DNA from: Cellulomonas taurus
GTDB taxonomy: Bacteria; Actinomycetota; Actinomycetes; Actinomycetales; Cellulomonadaceae
Reading direction: 5' to 3'
DNA: 64,000 nt
Assembly (NCBI RefSeq): GCF_012931845.1
Contig: NZ_CP051884.1
Coordinates: forward strand, 3,224,001 to 3,288,000
A program made the translations under genes and the position numbers. The notes beneath the pieces are model-generated. The model had not been told where the DNA came from. It saw nothing but the letters and a program-made list of their open reading frames with translations, and made no database searches. Of the stretch, positions 7,256-17,824 are shown in pieces (position 1 is the first letter of the stretch; every line of letters starts with the position of its first letter).

Positions 7256-8545
7256 ATGTTTCCTCGACCCCGGCTGCACTTCGCCTGGCTGGTGTTCCTC
7301 GCCGCGTGCGTCATCTCGTTCGTGGGCTTCGGGCTGACGCTGAACACCGCGAGCCTGTACTGGACGTCGGTGAGCGAGGAACTGGGGGTCTCCCTCGCTG
7401 ACGTCTCGCTGATGAGCACGGTGTCCGGGTTCGCCGGGGCCGTCGCGCTCGGCGTCGCCTCGCCACTGTTCGAGCGGATCAACCTCAAGCTCTTCCTCAC
7501 CGTGATGGTGGTGCTGACGGCCGGGGCGTACTTCCTGTCGGCGGCCGCCACGAGCATCACGGTGCTCTACGCGGCGAATCTCGTCCTGGGTGTCACCAAG
7601 GCGGTCGCGATCATGCTGTCCGTCCCGGTGCTGCTCGGGAACTGGTTCGAGAAGCACCTCGGACTGGTGACCGGCATCGCCGGAGCGATGACCGCGGTCG
7701 GTGGCGCCGTCTTCAGCCCGATCATCGGCAACCTCATCTCCGTCGACGGATGGCGGACCGCCTACGTCGTCACCGGCGTCATCGTGCTGGTCGCTCTGCT
7801 GCCGTTCACGCTCTTCGTCACCAAGCTGCGCCCGACCGGTGACCAGAAGCCCTACGGATTCGATGCCTCCGCCGCGGAGTCGGGTCCGATCGCGACCGTC
7901 GTCGGCGTGCCCGCCAAGCGCGCCTACCGCACACTCCCCTTCGTGTGCTTCGCGGTCGTCGGCCTCATCCTGCAGTTCGCCGGCTCACTGGTGCAGCACC
8001 TGCCGACCGCCTTCACGATGACCGGGCTCAGCCTGACCGCGGCGGCGTCCGTGTTCTCGGTGCTGCTGATCGGTGCCTCGGTCGGCAAGTTCGCCATCGG
8101 TGCCGCCCTGGACCAGCTGCGCCCGATGATCGCGATCGGGATCTTCACGGCCATCGCCCTGTTCGGGTGGGCAGGCATGTGGCTGTTCTCGACCGAGCTC
8201 CCGCTGTCGGTGGCGAGCTTCGCCGGGGGCATGGGCCAGGCGATCAACCTGGTCGGCGTGGTGGTGCTGGTCCGCAACGTCTTCGGGGCACTGGAGTACA
8301 GCAAGATCCTCGGCCCGCTGCTGATGATCGGGTCCCTCGCCAATGCCGCCGGGGTGTACGTGCACGGACTCATCCACGACGGCACCGGTGGCTACACCTG
8401 GTCCTTCGCCACCAATCTGGTGATCTTCGTCGTCGCCTTCGGCCTCCTGGCGGTCGCCGTGCGCAGCGGCCGCGGGCTCGCGCTGAGCGCCGACACCCCG
8501 GACAGCACACCCGAACCCCAGGAAGTCGAGGCAGCCACCCGATGA
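7256..8545 (+). CDS. MFS transporter
   Basis: A 429-aa major facilitator with about 12 membrane segments and a central loop near 190-215. Features include 'FVGFGLTLNTASLYWTSVSEELGVSLADVSLMSTV' near the first two helices and the oxalate/formate-antiporter-like region 'LGNWFEKHLGLVTGIAGAMTAVGGAVFSPIIGNLI'. This resembles carboxylate-type MFS carriers, but the substrate is not known. The ATG at 7256 follows GGGAG at good spacing. The stop overlaps the esterase start (ATGA), so transport and hydrolysis of an ester are probably coupled. Confidence 0.88.
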   Translation: MFPRPRLHFAWLVFLAACVISFVGFGLTLNTASLYWTSVSEELGVSLADVSLMSTVSGFAGAVALGVASPLFERINLKLFLTVMVVLTAGAYFLSAAATSITVLYAANLVLGVTKAVAIMLSVPVLLGNWFEKHLGLVTGIAGAMTAVGGAVFSPIIGNLISVDGWRTAYVVTGVIVLVALLPFTLFVTKLRPTGDQKPYGFDASAAESGPIATVVGVPAKRAYRTLPFVCFAVVGLILQFAGSLVQHLPTAFTMTGLSLTAAASVFSVLLIGASVGKFAIGAALDQLRPMIAIGIFTAIALFGWAGMWLFSTELPLSVASFAGGMGQAINLVGVVVLVRNVFGALEYSKILGPLLMIGSLANAAGVYVHGLIHDGTGGYTWSFATNLVIFVVAFGLLAVAVRSGRGLALSADTPDSTPEPQEVEAATR

Positions 8546-9987
8546 CGGCTCAGCACCACCCCGGCGTTCCGGTGGAACACGACGGCAGCCGGGCCTGGCT
8601 CGGCATCCGCTACGCCCGCGCCCATCGCTTCGGCCCGCCCGAGCTGGTTCCCTTCGACCCCGACGGGGACTTCCGGACCTACGGCGCCGCGCCGTTCCAG
8701 GAGCCGCCGGCGATGCCGCCGCTGGGCGCCGAGCCGGCCGAGGACTGCCACTTCCTCAATGTCTGGGCACCCACCCGCCCGGAGAGCGACGCGCTGCCGG
8801 TGTACGTCTCGGTCTACGGCGGCGGGTTCGAGCACGGCTCCGGCTCGGGCTGGCCACAGGACGGCGGCCTGGTCGCCGGGACCGGCCGGGCGATCGTGGT
8901 GTCGCCCAACTACCGTGTCGGTGCGCTGGGCTTCCTCTCCTTGAGCCACCTCGGCGCGCCCTTCGAGGGCGCGAGCAACCTGGGCCTGCGCGACCTGGTC
9001 GCGGCGCTCACCTGGGTGCGACATCACATCGCGGCGTTCGGCGGTGACCCGGATCGCGTCACGGTGGTCGGGGAGAGCGCCGGTGGCTTCCTCGCCGCCG
9101 CCCTGCCCGCTGTCCGCGCCGCCGACGGCCTCTACCACCGCCTGTCCGTGCACTCGGCGGGCGCGTCCCGGATCCTGCCCGCCGAGCGTGCCCACGCCAT
9201 GACGGACGCCTTCCTCCAGGTCACGCGCACCCAGGAGAACCCGGCGACGCTGCTCGACCTCAGCGCCGACCAGCTGGTCCAGGCGCAACACCACGTCGTC
9301 GCCACCGACATCGGGCTCCGCAACGGCCCGTCGCCCCAGGCGTTCGGCATCGTCGACGACAGCGCGGAGCCGGATGGGCTCCTGACGGGACACCCCGCCA
9401 CGGCCTATGCCTCGGGCGACCATCGCCACGTCGACCTGCTCGTGTCCGCCACCGAACACGAGATCGCCCTGTTCCGCGAGGCGACCCTTGATGACTTCGA
9501 CCCGGACCGTGACGAGGACATCGTCGCCGAGGTGGCCGGGTGGCATGTCCCGGAGCGTCGTGCCCGCGAGATCGTGGCGACCTACCGGGCAGCGATCGGC
9601 ACGGCGGCACCCGGACTGCTGCGCGAGCGGCTCCTCACCGACTACATCTACCGGCTGCCGGCCGCCCGTCTCACCCAGAGCCATGCGGCAGCCGGTGGTC
9701 GCGCGCACCTGCTGCTGATCGGCGGGGTCGACGGCAGCCCGGCCGGTCATGCCTGCGACGCCGCCGGGCTCGTCGGTCGGCACCTGCCGGACTCGACACC
9801 CGCGGCACATGACCGCGACGACGCGATCGCCGGTCTCGTGCTCGACTTCGTCACCGGCGTCGAGCTCCCCTGGCCCGCGACCGGGGCCGACGCGCTCACC
9901 GCGGGATCGGTCGGGCAGCCCGAGATGGACGCGGCAGCCGTCTTCGCGCGGACGCTCCGGATCTGGGACGGCGTAACCCGCCCGTAG
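8542..9987 (+). CDS. Type B carboxylesterase (alpha/beta hydrolase)
   Basis: A 481-aa cytoplasmic esterase of the cholinesterase/type B family. The oxyanion-hole motif GGGF is at 93-96, 'EDCHFLNVWAP' at about 70 is the usual family block, 'FGGDPDRVTVVGESAGG' carries the nucleophile Ser179, and 'NYRVGALGFLSL' and 'NLGLRDLVAALTWVRHHIAAFGGD' are further signatures. It hydrolyses carboxylic esters; the acid product could feed the GntR-FCD regulator. Translationally coupled to the MFS gene by a 4-bp overlap. Confidence 0.88.
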   Translation: MTAQHHPGVPVEHDGSRAWLGIRYARAHRFGPPELVPFDPDGDFRTYGAAPFQEPPAMPPLGAEPAEDCHFLNVWAPTRPESDALPVYVSVYGGGFEHGSGSGWPQDGGLVAGTGRAIVVSPNYRVGALGFLSLSHLGAPFEGASNLGLRDLVAALTWVRHHIAAFGGDPDRVTVVGESAGGFLAAALPAVRAADGLYHRLSVHSAGASRILPAERAHAMTDAFLQVTRTQENPATLLDLSADQLVQAQHHVVATDIGLRNGPSPQAFGIVDDSAEPDGLLTGHPATAYASGDHRHVDLLVSATEHEIALFREATLDDFDPDRDEDIVAEVAGWHVPERRAREIVATYRAAIGTAAPGLLRERLLTDYIYRLPAARLTQSHAAAGGRAHLLLIGGVDGSPAGHACDAAGLVGRHLPDSTPAAHDRDDAIAGLVLDFVTGVELPWPATGADALTAGSVGQPEMDAAAVFARTLRIWDGVTRP

Positions 9988-10004
9988 CCGACGCGCCGCA
10001 GACA

Positions 10005-10040
10005 ACGACGCCCCCACCGGAATCCCGGCGGGGGCGTCGT
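10005..10040. terminator. Bidirectional terminator hairpin
   Basis: ACGACGCCCCC (10005-10015) pairs with GGGGGCGTCGT (10030-10040) over 11 bp, between the esterase and the convergent nrdF. Nearly identical to the terminator at 4667-4700. Confidence 0.8.
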
Positions 10041-10057
10041 GACGGTTCAGCGGTGAC

Positions 10058-11053
<996 letters not shown>

Positions 11054-11088
11054 TCATCCGCCCTGCTGCTGATCCATTGTGGCTGTGC

Positions 11089-13272
11089 TCAGAGCATGCA
11101 GGACACGCAGCCCTCGACCTCGGTGCCCTCGAGCGCGAGCTGCCGCAGCCGGATGTAGTACAGCGTCTTGATGCCCTTGCGCCAGGCGTAGATCTGCGCG
11201 CGGTTGATGTCGCGGGTGGTGGCGGTGTCCTTGAAGAACAGCGTCAGCGACAGGCCCTGGTCGACGTGCTGGGTGGCCGCCGCGTAGGTGTCGATGATCT
11301 TCTCGTAGCCGATCTCGTACGCGTCCTGGTAGTACTCCAGGTTGTCGTTGGTCATGAACGGCGCGGGGTAGTACACCCGGCCGATCTTGCCCTCCTTGCG
11401 GATCTCGACCTTGGACACGATCGGGTGGATCGAGGAGGTCGAGTTGTTGATGTAGGAGATCGACCCGGTCGGCGGGACCGCCTGCAGGTTCTGGTTGTAC
11501 AGACCGTGGGTCTTGACCGACTCGGCCAGCTCACGCCACTCGTCCTGCGTCGGGATGTGCACGTTCGCCTCGGCGAACAGCTGGCGCACCCGCTCGGTGG
11601 CCGGCTCCCAGGTCTGGGAGATGTACTTCTCGAAGTACTCGCCGCTGGCGTAGGTCGAGTCCTCGAAGCCGAGGAACGACTGCCCGCGCTCGATCGCCAG
11701 CTTGTTCGACGCCCGGATGGCGTGGAAGGCGACCGTGTAGAAGTAGATGTTGGTGAAGTCGATGCCCTCGTCGGAGCCGTAGTAGACCCGCTCGCGGGCC
11801 AGGTACCCGTGCAGGTTCATCTGGCCCAGGCCGATCGCGTGCCCGCCGTTGTTGGCGCGCTTGATCGACGGCACCGACTCGATGGAGGTCTGGTCAGAGA
11901 CGGCGGTGAGCGCCCGGATCGCGACCTCGACGCTCTGGCCGAAGTCCGGCGAATCCATCGAGAGCGCGATGTTCATCGACCCGAGGTTGCAGGAGATGTC
12001 CCGGCCGACGTGCTCGTAGGACAGGTCCTCGTTGAAGGTCGACGGGGTCGACACCTGGAGGATCTCCGAGCACAGGTTCGAGTGGGTGATCTTGCCCTTG
12101 ATCGGGTTGGCCTTGTTCGCCGTGTCCTCGAACAGGATGTACGGGTAGCCCGACTCGAACTGGATCTCGGCGAGGGTCTGGAAGAAGTCGCGCGCCTTGA
12201 TCTTCTTCTTGCGGATCTGGCCGTTGTCGACCATCGCGTAGTACTCGTCCGACACGTTGATGTCGGCGAAGGGCTTGCCGTACACCCGCTCGACGTCGTA
12301 GGGCGAGAACAGGTACATGTCCTCGTTCTTCTTCGCCAGCTCGAAGGTGATGTCCGGGATCACGACGCCCAGGGACAGGGTCTTGATCCGGATCTTCTCG
12401 TCCGCGTTCTCCCGCTTGGTGTCGAGGAACCGCATGATGTCCGGGTGGTGGGCGTGCAGGTACACGGCGCCGGCACCCTGACGCGCACCGAGCTGGTTCG
12501 CGTAGGAGAAGGAGTCCTCGAGCAGCTTCATCACCGGGATGACGCCGGAGGACTGGTTCTCGATGTGCTTGATCGGCGCGCCGTGCTCACGGATGTTCGA
12601 CAGCAGCAGCGCCACGCCGCCGCCACGCTTGGACAGCTGCAGGGCGGAGTTGATGCCGCGGGCGATCGACTCCATGTTGTCCTCGATCCGCAGCAGGAAG
12701 CAGGACACGGGCTCGCCGCGCTGCGCCTTGCCGAGGTTGAGGAAGGTCGGGGTCGCCGGCTGGAACCGGCCGGAGATGATCTCGTCCACGAGCTGGGAGG
12801 CGAAGGCCTCGTTCCCGGCGGCGAGGGTCAGGGCGACCATGCACACCCGGTCCTCGAACCGCTCCAGGTAGCGCTTACCGTCGAAGGTCTTCAGCGTGTA
12901 CGAGGTGTAGTACTTGAACGCGCCGAGGAAGGTCTGGAACCGGAACTTGTGTGCGTAGGCCTGCTTGAACAGCGCCTTGACGAACTCCGGGGAGTACTGG
13001 GCCAGGACGGCCGGGTCGTAGTACTTGTTCTCGACCAGGTAGTCCAGCTTCTCCTTCAGGTTGTGGAAGAAGACGGTGTTCTGGTTGACGTGCTGCAGGA
13101 AGTACTGCCGCGCCGCCTCACGGTCCTTGTCGAACTGGATCTCCCCGTCCTTGCCATACAGGTTCAGCATGGCGTTCAGGGAGTGGTAGTCCTGGTCCAA
13201 GGCGATGGTGCCGAGCACCCCGGTCGCGTCGGTCAGGCCGTCAGTGACTGTCGCTGCCAAAATCGTCCCCAT
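11089..13272 (-). CDS. nrdE: Ribonucleoside-diphosphate reductase class Ib, alpha subunit
   Basis: The catalytic subunit, 727 aa, reducing ribonucleoside diphosphates. It has the short NrdE-type N-terminus without an ATP cone, the active-site Cys regions ('PVSCFLL', '[10 protein letters not shown]', 'CNLGSMN') and the C-terminal swivel pair in 'EGCVSCML', which NrdH re-reduces. The ATG at 13272 overlaps the end of nrdI by 40 bp; its GAGAGGG site is very close, so a slightly later start is possible. Confidence 0.93.
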   Translation of the reverse strand: MGTILAATVTDGLTDATGVLGTIALDQDYHSLNAMLNLYGKDGEIQFDKDREAARQYFLQHVNQNTVFFHNLKEKLDYLVENKYYDPAVLAQYSPEFVKALFKQAYAHKFRFQTFLGAFKYYTSYTLKTFDGKRYLERFEDRVCMVALTLAAGNEAFASQLVDEIISGRFQPATPTFLNLGKAQRGEPVSCFLLRIEDNMESIARGINSALQLSKRGGGVALLLSNIREHGAPIKHIENQSSGVIPVMKLLEDSFSYANQLGARQGAGAVYLHAHHPDIMRFLDTKRENADEKIRIKTLSLGVVIPDITFELAKKNEDMYLFSPYDVERVYGKPFADINVSDEYYAMVDNGQIRKKKIKARDFFQTLAEIQFESGYPYILFEDTANKANPIKGKITHSNLCSEILQVSTPSTFNEDLSYEHVGRDISCNLGSMNIALSMDSPDFGQSVEVAIRALTAVSDQTSIESVPSIKRANNGGHAIGLGQMNLHGYLARERVYYGSDEGIDFTNIYFYTVAFHAIRASNKLAIERGQSFLGFEDSTYASGEYFEKYISQTWEPATERVRQLFAEANVHIPTQDEWRELAESVKTHGLYNQNLQAVPPTGSISYINNSTSSIHPIVSKVEIRKEGKIGRVYYPAPFMTNDNLEYYQDAYEIGYEKIIDTYAAATQHVDQGLSLTLFFKDTATTRDINRAQIYAWRKGIKTLYYIRLRQLALEGTEVEGCVSCML

Positions 13273-13646
13273 CCCTCTCGGACGCGCTGGACGTCCTCGG
13301 TCGTTCCCATGAGCTCGAATGCGTACAGGTACGGGACCTGGCATTTCGCAGCGATGATGTCTCCGGCGATGCAGTAGGCACTGCCGAAGTTGGTGTTCCC
13401 GGCCGCGATCACGCCGCGGATCAGGGAACGGTTCGCCTCGTCGTTGAGGAACTTCACTACCTGCCTCGGGACCGCCCCGCCCTCGTTGCCGCCGCCGTAG
13501 GTCGGGACCACCAGCACATAGGGGTCCACGACGTTCAGGAAGGGATCGGAGGGGCGCAGCGGGATCCGCTCGGCCTCGATGTCCAGCTTGTCCACGAATC
13601 GGCGGGTGTTCTCCGAGACGCTGGAGAAGTAGACCAGGGAGCTCAT
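13233..13646 (-). CDS. nrdI: Ribonucleotide reductase stimulatory protein (flavodoxin-like)
   Basis: A 137-aa FMN flavodoxin that supplies oxidant for the NrdF metal centre. The phosphate loop '[16 protein letters not shown]' is at the N-terminus, then '[24 protein letters not shown]' and '[18 protein letters not shown]', all typical of NrdI. The ATG at 13646 opens directly on the flavodoxin strand; the frame extends further upstream without homology. It overlaps nrdE at the end. Confidence 0.92.
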   Translation of the reverse strand: MSSLVYFSSVSENTRRFVDKLDIEAERIPLRPSDPFLNVVDPYVLVVPTYGGGNEGGAVPRQVVKFLNDEANRSLIRGVIAAGNTNFGSAYCIAGDIIAAKCQVPYLYAFELMGTTEDVQRVREGWGRFWQRQSLTA

Positions 13647-13689
13647 CGCTCGATCCCCTTCACCCGGTGGTGGACGGCTGGGAACAGCT

Positions 13690-13723
13690 ATCGGGCCGCC
13701 CGTGGAGGGACGGGCGACCCGAT
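13690..13723 (-). promoter_or_regulatory. Hairpin between nrdH and nrdI
   Basis: 14-bp arms (13690-13703 and 13710-13723) with one mismatch and a 6-nt loop, without a T-run. It lies in the 91-bp gap between nrdH and nrdI and could attenuate read-through or protect the nrdH mRNA. Confidence 0.5.
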
Positions 13724-13737
13724 GTCTGTGATGGTCG

Positions 13738-13983
13738 TCAGGCGACGACGGTGGCCGACTGCTCGGCGAGCGCCTTGATCTGGTCGGGGCGGTAGCCGGA
13801 CCAGTGGTGGCCGTCGGCGACGACCACCGGGGCCTGCAGGTGGCCGAGCGACATGACGTAGTCGCGGGCGTCCGCGTCCTCGGTGATGTCGACGACCTCA
13901 TACGGCAGACCGGCCTTGTCCAGCGCGCGGTAGGTCGCGTTGCATTGGACGCACGACGGCTTGCTGTAGACGGTGATGGTCAT
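13738..13983 (-). CDS. nrdH: Glutaredoxin-like protein NrdH
   Basis: An 81-aa redoxin, the electron donor to NrdE. The active site is CVQC near residue 11 in '[17 protein letters not shown]', followed by '[20 protein letters not shown]', the thioredoxin-reductase-recognising C-terminal region of NrdH. First gene of nrdHIEF; the ATG at 13983 follows GGGGAG. The NrdR boxes lie about 170-215 bp upstream. Confidence 0.93.
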   Translation of the reverse strand: MTITVYSKPSCVQCNATYRALDKAGLPYEVVDITEDADARDYVMSLGHLQAPVVVADGHHWSGYRPDQIKALAEQSATVVA

Positions 13984-14151
13984 CGCGTTCTCCCCGATTC
14001 TCTGCGGTGCTTGTTCTGCGTGCTCCGCACCCGAGGGTGGGTCGGCACTGCTGCTGTCTGCGTCGCCTGCACTGGTCTTCCGCGAGGTCCGACCGTGCCC
14101 TCGTGGGGCTGGTGCCGGACTCTCGGGCCTTGTGCCGAGCAACGGATTGGA

Positions 14152-14199
14152 ACACTACACCTAGTGGTGCCACCCGCCAGCGAGCACTACGGGTGGTGT
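14152..14199. promoter_or_regulatory. Pair of NrdR boxes upstream of nrdHIEF
   Basis: ACACTACACCTAGTGG (14152-14167) and GCACTACGGGTGGTGT (14184-14199) both match the palindromic NrdR box pattern (ACACTA...TAGTGT). Their starts are 32 bp apart, the three-helical-turn phasing typical of NrdR box pairs. NrdR would repress the operon when (d)ATP is high. Confidence 0.75.
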
Positions 14200-14225
14200 T
14201 ACACGCGTGTCGTTCGCCTCGTCCC

Positions 14226-14330
14226 CATGTCATCCACAGGCTATCCCCGACCACTGACAGCCACTCCCTCTGAAACACCAGGCAGGCGGCGGTTCATCCA
14301 CAGGGTGAGGGCGGTCTGGGGACAACCCGT
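14226..14330. promoter_or_regulatory. DnaA-box-like 9-mers upstream of nrd
   Basis: TCATCCACA occurs twice (near 14228 and 14294) and TTGTCCCCA once on the minus strand (near 14320). Each is one mismatch from a DnaA box (TTATCCACA or TTGTCCACA). They may link nrd transcription to replication as in E. coli, but could be chance. Otherwise 14200-14424 shows nothing I recognise. Confidence 0.3.
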
Positions 14331-14424
14331 GCACACGCGCGGACGTGGCCTGCGCCTCAGAAGTCGGTCGGCGTGTCGAGCCCGGGTCGGCGTGTCGTCG
14401 GGGCGTACCGGAACGTCGACCCGG

Positions 14425-15096
14425 TCAAGCCGGTCGAGTGGCAGTCGGGTGCGCGCCGAGCGCGACGGACGCCGCGCATCGACCGGCGACCCGATCGCTG
14501 TGCGTCGCGATCAGCACGATCGCGCCGTCCTGGGCCTGTTCCGCCAGGACCTCCAGCACGAGGTCCGCATTGTCCTGGTCGAGCGCCGAGGTCGGCTCAT
14601 CCGCCACGACCAGCCTGGGTGCTTTGAGGATCAGTCGCGCCAAGGCCACCCGCTGCTGCTCGCCTCCCGAGAGGGTGTAGACCCGCTCCTTCTCGGCACC
14701 GGTGAGCCCGACCCGCTCCAGCGCATGCGCCATCCGCGACGCGCGGTCGCCCCGACGGACCGCCTGCGCACGCAGCGGCACCGCGAGGTTGTCCCGCACC
14801 GACCAGGTCTCGACCAGCCCGTAGTTCTGGAACAGGAATCCCACCGTGTCCCGGAAGAAGAGCCGGGCACGGGCCGGTCTCGTCCCCGCTCCGAACGTCC
14901 TCGTCCCGATCGAGATCGTGCCCCGGTCCCACGGCTCCAACAGGCCGAGGCAGTTCAGAAGAGTCGTCTTGCCCGAACCGGATGGCCCGGTCACCGACGT
15001 CATCGTTCCCGCACCCGCCCGGAAGGACAGCCCAGACCACAGCACCCTGGTGCCGTACGACTTGGTCAGCTCCGAGACGACAAGCTCGACGTCCAT
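14425..15096 (-). CDS. ABC transporter ATP-binding protein of the lactococcin-972-type cassette
   Basis: A 223-aa ATPase of the LolD/MacB class: Walker A 'GPSGSGKTT', Q-loop 'FLFQNYGLVETWSVRDNL', signature 'LSGGEQQRVALARL', Walker B 'LVVADEPTSALD', H-loop 'IATH'. It pairs with the FtsX-like permease just upstream, as in lactococcin 972 clusters, where the pair is thought to export the bacteriocin or protect the producer. The ATG at 15096 follows GAGAGGGA; an in-frame ATG at 15129 overlapping the permease stop is the alternative. Confidence 0.88.
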   Translation of the reverse strand: MDVELVVSELTKSYGTRVLWSGLSFRAGAGTMTSVTGPSGSGKTTLLNCLGLLEPWDRGTISIGTRTFGAGTRPARARLFFRDTVGFLFQNYGLVETWSVRDNLAVPLRAQAVRRGDRASRMAHALERVGLTGAEKERVYTLSGGEQQRVALARLILKAPRLVVADEPTSALDQDNADLVLEVLAEQAQDGAIVLIATHSDRVAGRCAASVALGAHPTATRPA

Positions 15097-15125
15097 CCGC
15101 GTTCCCTCTCGTCGTCCGCCGCCGG

Positions 15126-17183
15126 TCATCGCTTGATGTAGTCGGCGCGGAATCGGTTCTCGGTCACCGCGATCACCACGGCCGCCACGGCGACCTGGAT
15201 CGCGATCAGCCCCAGAGCGAGCAGGCCATCGCGCGCTCGGAACGCGATACCGCCGCCGACCAGGGCGATGCCCACGCCGAGCACGGACAACCCGATCACC
15301 GCGCCGAGGTAGTTCCGGTGTCGCTCCGGGAATCGTGCGCCGTGGAGGAGCTGGACGAACATCGCCCGGGTCTGACGATCGCAATAGACCGTCGCCATCA
15401 CGACGCTGGAGATCAGCAGGACCGCGCCGCCGATACCGAGACTCACCGCATCCATCCTGAGCTGGCGACGGGCGATCATCTCCGACGTGGCCACCGCGTC
15501 GGCGGCGTTGTCGATGCCCTGGAATGCCTCGGCGATCCCGGCGGCATCGAGTGCCGCGCGAAGGTCGTCGGGGTCGGTGAACAGGACGTCGTCCATCGAG
15601 ACGGCGGACAGGTACTCGAAGGGCGCGATCAACCCGGACTCGGCGGAGACGACCACCAGCACCGGATCGCGGAGGAATGACCGGTCCTGCTGATCGACGG
15701 GGAGGTACTCGGTCCCGTTGTAGAGGAAGTCGGACTGCGGGGATGCACTCCGCACCACCCTGCCCACCGGGTCACAGCCGACCGTCCCTGTCGGTCGACC
15801 GAGCGTGCACATCTCCTCGAAGTAGTCCGTGTACCTGGCTGCGAGGTCGTCGGCGTCACCCGGGTACGACGCCGGAACGATCACGGTGAAGGCATTGGCC
15901 GACGGGGATTCCACGACGATGCGCGACCCCTGCTCGTCCCGAACGGACTGCCGCCGCAGGTACTCGTCGTTGACGATCACCGATGCCGACTCCTCCGGCC
16001 CGTAGTCCGCCGTCGATCCCCCGTCGGTGTACCCGGCGTCCTCGGCGTCCTGGTGTCTGACCAGGACGACCTGGCCGCGTGCTTCCAGGTCGGCGATGAC
16101 CGTCGCCAGAGCCGGTGCGGTGGCCATGTCGTCCTCGTGCGTCCCGGTGACCGAGAGTCGCAGGGCGTACAGCGGCCCCTCTGCTGCCCAGGCCTCGGCG
16201 ACGGCGAGGTTGTCCGCCACGCGGGAGATCCTGGTCATCCCGGCCGCCGTGGTCGCGATGAGGATCGCGAGCGCCACCACCTGGACCACCGCGGCCACAC
16301 CGGCGACCCGCCACGACGCCCGATCGCCCTGGATCACCGCGCGCGGGTCGGCCCGGCCGAGCACCAGCGCACTGACCGCCACGAGCGCGATGACGATCAG
16401 GTACAGCGTGACGAGGGCAAGAGCGACCACCCTGCCGAACCTCACTGCCTGCGCGAACCGATTGACGATGCCGAGCACCGGCGCGCCGACGATCAGCAGC
16501 ACCACACCGCCGACGCCGAAGGTCCGCGTCACCGCGGTCACCGTGCGCAGAAAGATCCTGGCCCTTCCGAATCCGTGCAGTGCGAGCAGCACGGGAACCT
16601 TCCGCTCCTGCGCCATCGTGGACAGGATCGCCACCGCGAGCGCCAGCACCGTCATGACCATCGCGCCCGCGAGATTGCCCTGCGCCACTCCGTAGAGCAG
16701 CAGGCCGAGAGCCGGTGTGGTGTCGTCACGCACGACCAGTCCGCCAGCGGTCAAGCGCTCGAGCAGGTCGTCGATGTCTCCTGCGGACAGATCCGTGACG
16801 TATCGGCCACGCAGATCCTCGGTGGTGATGTCATCGGCGAGCAACACCCGGGTGGTCAGCACCTCGGCGTCGAAGGTGGGGTAGTCACGACCGCCCCGGT
16901 CGGCGAACTGCTGCGGGTCACCGACGAAGGCATAGAGCACGCGGGCCTGCGCCGTGTCGTCCGGATCCGGCTGCACCTTGTCGATCGTGCAGCCGATGTC
17001 CCCGGCTGCGACGGCGATGAGGTCGAGAGCCTCCGCCTTGGTCGCCGTATCGACCCGCTCGACCACGAAGGCGCTCCGGGTACCGGACGGCTGGGCCTCG
17101 TCGACGGCGAGGAAGACCTGGAAGGCAGCCACGACGGTGACGACCATCGACATCCACACCGCGAAGCGGGCGGTCCTGTGCAT
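15126..17183 (-). CDS. Bacteriocin-associated FtsX-like ABC permease
   Basis: A 685-aa membrane protein. It has one N-terminal membrane helix (about 8-26), an extracellular region to about 165, a cluster of helices (about 170-330), a second large extracellular domain (about 335-560), and three C-terminal helices (about 580-670). This matches the 'bacteriocin-associated integral membrane protein' family (DUF1430) encoded next to lactococcin-972-type bacteriocins. It lies 66 bp after the bacteriocin gene and 29 bp before the ATPase, in one operon. Confidence 0.85.
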   Translation of the reverse strand: MHRTARFAVWMSMVVTVVAAFQVFLAVDEAQPSGTRSAFVVERVDTATKAEALDLIAVAAGDIGCTIDKVQPDPDDTAQARVLYAFVGDPQQFADRGGRDYPTFDAEVLTTRVLLADDITTEDLRGRYVTDLSAGDIDDLLERLTAGGLVVRDDTTPALGLLLYGVAQGNLAGAMVMTVLALAVAILSTMAQERKVPVLLALHGFGRARIFLRTVTAVTRTFGVGGVVLLIVGAPVLGIVNRFAQAVRFGRVVALALVTLYLIVIALVAVSALVLGRADPRAVIQGDRASWRVAGVAAVVQVVALAILIATTAAGMTRISRVADNLAVAEAWAAEGPLYALRLSVTGTHEDDMATAPALATVIADLEARGQVVLVRHQDAEDAGYTDGGSTADYGPEESASVIVNDEYLRRQSVRDEQGSRIVVESPSANAFTVIVPASYPGDADDLAARYTDYFEEMCTLGRPTGTVGCDPVGRVVRSASPQSDFLYNGTEYLPVDQQDRSFLRDPVLVVVSAESGLIAPFEYLSAVSMDDVLFTDPDDLRAALDAAGIAEAFQGIDNAADAVATSEMIARRQLRMDAVSLGIGGAVLLISSVVMATVYCDRQTRAMFVQLLHGARFPERHRNYLGAVIGLSVLGVGIALVGGGIAFRARDGLLALGLIAIQVAVAAVVIAVTENRFRADYIKR

Positions 17184-17249
17184 GCAACGCTCCCCTGGGC
17201 GGGCGCGTTCGCGGGCGAGAGCGTCCGACCCTCGCCCGCGAACGTGCGG

Positions 17250-17546
17250 TTAGTACGTACCCCAGTAGCAGGCGTTGCTGTTCAGCGACCGACCGACAGC
17301 GGCATCGGCGAGGTAACCAGCGGGCTTGCTCACCGTCTGGCGGCCCTTGCCGACTGCGGTGGCGTAGTGGCCGACGCCGTTGTGGTTGTACTGCGACCGC
17401 ACGGTGCCCCAGTTCGGCACCCCGGACTGGCTGCAGGTGAAGGTGCCGCCCCCGGCTCCTCCGGCCAGCGCGGCGGTGCCGACTCCACCGAGTGCCAGCC
17501 CGATGCCGAGGGCACCGACCACAGCGGCCTTCTTCAGCTTCTTCAT
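17250..17546 (-). CDS. Lactococcin 972 family bacteriocin precursor
   Basis: A 98-aa secreted precursor. It has a Sec signal peptide (KKLKK, then a Gly/Ala/Leu core, cleavage probably after 'TAALA' near 28) and a mature part with the family signature: 'WGTVRSQYNHNGVGHYATA', 'GKGRQTVSKPAGYLADAAVG' and the end 'NACYWGTY'. Lactococcin 972 is an unmodified peptide that binds lipid II and blocks septum formation; whether this one does is inference. Two Cys in the mature part could form a disulfide. The ATG at 17546 follows GGGGAGAG. First gene of a three-gene export/immunity operon. Confidence 0.88.
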   Translation of the reverse strand: MKKLKKAAVVGALGIGLALGGVGTAALAGGAGGGTFTCSQSGVPNWGTVRSQYNHNGVGHYATAVGKGRQTVSKPAGYLADAAVGRSLNSNACYWGTY

Positions 17547-17813
17547 GGACGACTCTCCCCTCCGTGCACCGCTCCACACGCGCAACCGAGGGTCGAGTGC
17601 GTGAGGGTGCCACGAGCGAGGGGCCACATCGCTCGGGATGCGGCGGCTGAGCCCCGTTCTGACGGGCAGGGACGCTAGCGAAACGGCTCGTCCGAGTTCC
17701 ATCTCCGGATCACGATGTGAGATCGCGCAACGTGGACCGCCCCCAGACGGCGGACATGACGTGTCACGCACTCGCAACGTGACCAGCGACCGGCCGAAAC
17801 ACGTACACGGTTC

Positions 17814-17821
17814 TGTATACA
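17814..17821 (+). promoter_or_regulatory. TGTATACA operator-like palindrome before the GntR gene
   Basis: A perfect 8-bp palindrome 3 bp before the ATG, of the type bound by many FCD-GntR regulators, and overlapping a possible -10 (TATACA). No ribosome site precedes the ATG, so the mRNA may be leaderless and autorepressed. The rest of 17547-17813 must hold the divergent bacteriocin promoter, which I could not define. Confidence 0.45.
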
Positions 17822-17824
17822 TCC

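Noticed and set aside
14425..15384. Longer 319-aa version of the bacteriocin ABC ATPase
   Set aside because: The first 96 residues are antisense-like Arg/Pro-rich sequence overlapping the permease gene; homology starts at 15096.
17754..17768. CATGACGTGTCACG as a fourth lanthipeptide operator
   Set aside because: The half-sites are closer together than in the three lan sites and no lanthipeptide gene follows; chance similarity is likely.
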